NCBI GenBank assembly: GCA_047495785.1 | Contig: JBLDXI010000030.1 | Location: 62,001-126,000 of the forward strand | Direction: 5' to 3' | Length of the DNA: 64,000 nucleotides | From: Lepidodermella squamata | Taxonomy: Eukaryota > Gastrotricha | In this document: in pieces, positions 63,052 through 64,000 of the stretch | Numbering within the stretch: the first letter of the stretch is position 1 | Layout: each line of letters opens with the position of its first letter | The notes under the pieces: model-generated | What the model was told of the DNA's origin: nothing | The model's input: the letters and a program-made list of their open reading frames with translations, nothing else | Database searches by the model: none | Made by a program: the position numbers and the translations under genes

Positions 63052-64000
63052 ATGTTACCGGCAATCATTAATAAAGCTGCGTTAACTGCGTTAACGTTCG
63101 CCTGCTTCAACTTTGATTTGGGACAGACGTTGGACCTAGAACTATGCGTGTGGAACAAGACGACTGAATTCTCAACTGAAAGCCTAATTACTCCTATCGA
63201 CGGATGGGAGCAATTTAACTCAACGATGGAGACTAAATTCCCGCTCGGCACTATTGTTCATGTTACCTGCATCAACGATACAACGAAAAGTGCAACCATG
63301 TGCATCGACAGTGGTTGGTGGACTAAGAGAATTTCCAGATGTTCAGACTTCAGTAAGTTTTGTTTGAGACAAAGCATATTTAGTTCTAAATGTTCATTGT
63401 GCTCTTGTGATTGTGCTGAAAAGAGTAGACGGCCTTTCTGAACAATGCTATATTTTCGATGCTTTTAGAAACCGTCGGAAAAATGAGCAATCAAACTTGT
63501 TCCTGGCCTGGGTCACTTTCAAAGACACATGGTTACAACATTAGCATTGATTACGGATTAACTTGGTTGAGTACTACTAAACTGACTGGTATCAACAAGT
63601 TTGCAATGGTTAGAGATGAATGTCCGAACGGCGCTTACATACAAACGACGTGCATCAACGGGGCATTTAACCCAGATCCTAAAAAATATTCGTGTGGCGA
63701 GCCAGCCATTTCACCTCCATCCAAACTCGCAGCCTTCTGGCCTCTTGCAGCGGACACTAGGCTTCGAGCTCTGACACCTAATACCTCTGATTTCAAAGCG
63801 GTAAATGGGACAGCTTTATCTGCTGCATATGGACAATTTAAACAAAAAGGTTACACTATTGGCGGTTTGAAAAAGGCACTGTTGAAGGGGCCTGCAGTCA
63901 CCCAGCTTACCGGGAAATTCTGGAGTATCGCGGTCTTAGCTCGCGGTGCCTTTCAGCTTGACTTAATTGACAACAAAAGTGCACCTCTATATTCGATTTC
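63052..64000 (+). CDS. Secreted sushi (CCP) and LamG-like protein, partial at the window end
   Basis: Two exons visible, join(63052..63352,63469..>64000), phase-1 intron of 116 nt; exon 2 is open to the edge. Signal peptide ~1-25 (AALTALTFACFNFDLGQT). First comes a sushi-like module (LGTIVHVTCINDTTKSATMC, SGWWTKRISRC). Second, a related Cys-containing module (NQTCSWPGS, DECPNGAYIQTTCINGAF, SCGEP). Third, after a Pro-rich linker, AAFWPLAADTRLRALTP opens what looks like a concanavalin/LamG jellyroll domain (..F-W-P-L...). An extracellular adhesion or recognition role is inferred from the domain types. The 3' end lies outside the window. Confidence 0.65.

Noticed and set aside
1-64000. tRNA, rRNA, CRISPR arrays or bacterial operons
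   Set aside because: Introns, signal peptides and receptor families show an animal genome; I found no cloverleaf, rRNA core or spaced direct-repeat array by eye.

Overview
This is a eukaryotic, animal-type window. Genes carry short GT-AG introns (about 44-92 nt), signal peptides, multi-pass receptors and AATAAA signals. Families seen are Cys-loop channels, class A and class C GPCR-like proteins, Ly6/uPAR proteins, a flavin monooxygenase and a sushi protein, with non-LTR retrotransposon debris. It looks like a compact invertebrate genome. I cannot name the phylum: acceptors lack the TTTTCAG consensus of rhabditid nematodes, and the only telomere-like tract (CCCTAA-type) sits inside a transposon-like element.

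The dominant content is a minus-strand array of Cys-loop ligand-gated ion channel genes: 18 apparently intact copies, three clear pseudogenes and several relics, at 1.0-5.7 kb, 21.1-25.5 kb and 32.8-61.8 kb. Each gene has two exons, split by one phase-2 intron inside the Cys-loop codons. All share a modified loop D signature (W-x-H-P-C-V-x-W instead of W-x-D-x-x-L-x-W) with a second conserved Cys near the N terminus, a very short M3-M4 loop, no vicinal Cys pair in loop C, and an acidic -1' residue before an Arg at 0' of M2. By eye they form five clades (A-E), mostly grouped in blocks, the pattern expected of serial local duplication. Some key ligand-pocket and pore positions differ between copies.

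Inserted in the array are other genes. The 6.7-20 kb stretch holds a small secreted repeat protein, a class A GPCR, a GABA-B-like class C receptor with an apparent 1-nt frameshift, a secreted three-domain Ly6 protein, an FMO, a GPI-anchored-type single Ly6 protein and an SGNH-hydrolase-like gene. The 26-31 kb stretch holds three more SGNH-like paralogues, followed by a single-pass membrane protein with a PPxY-type tail. A sushi/LamG-like gene begins at 63.05 kb and runs off the window.

Mobile DNA is common: a broken Jockey-like element with a foldback element nested in it (52.9-55.4 kb), an element with about 86-bp inverted ends around telomere-like repeats (39.7-40.2 kb), a dispersed MITE family (36.5, 44.7 and 50.7 kb), a 168-bp palindromic element (50.2 kb), a perfect 36-bp-arm hairpin (20.75 kb), a hammerhead-like motif (20.96 kb) and LINE 3' relics (17.5 and 62.6 kb).

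Possible system (inference): a chemoreceptive or modulatory module of many diversified pentameric channel subunits, with secreted and membrane-tethered Ly6 proteins nearby. Ly6 proteins are known modulators of nicotinic receptors in other animals.
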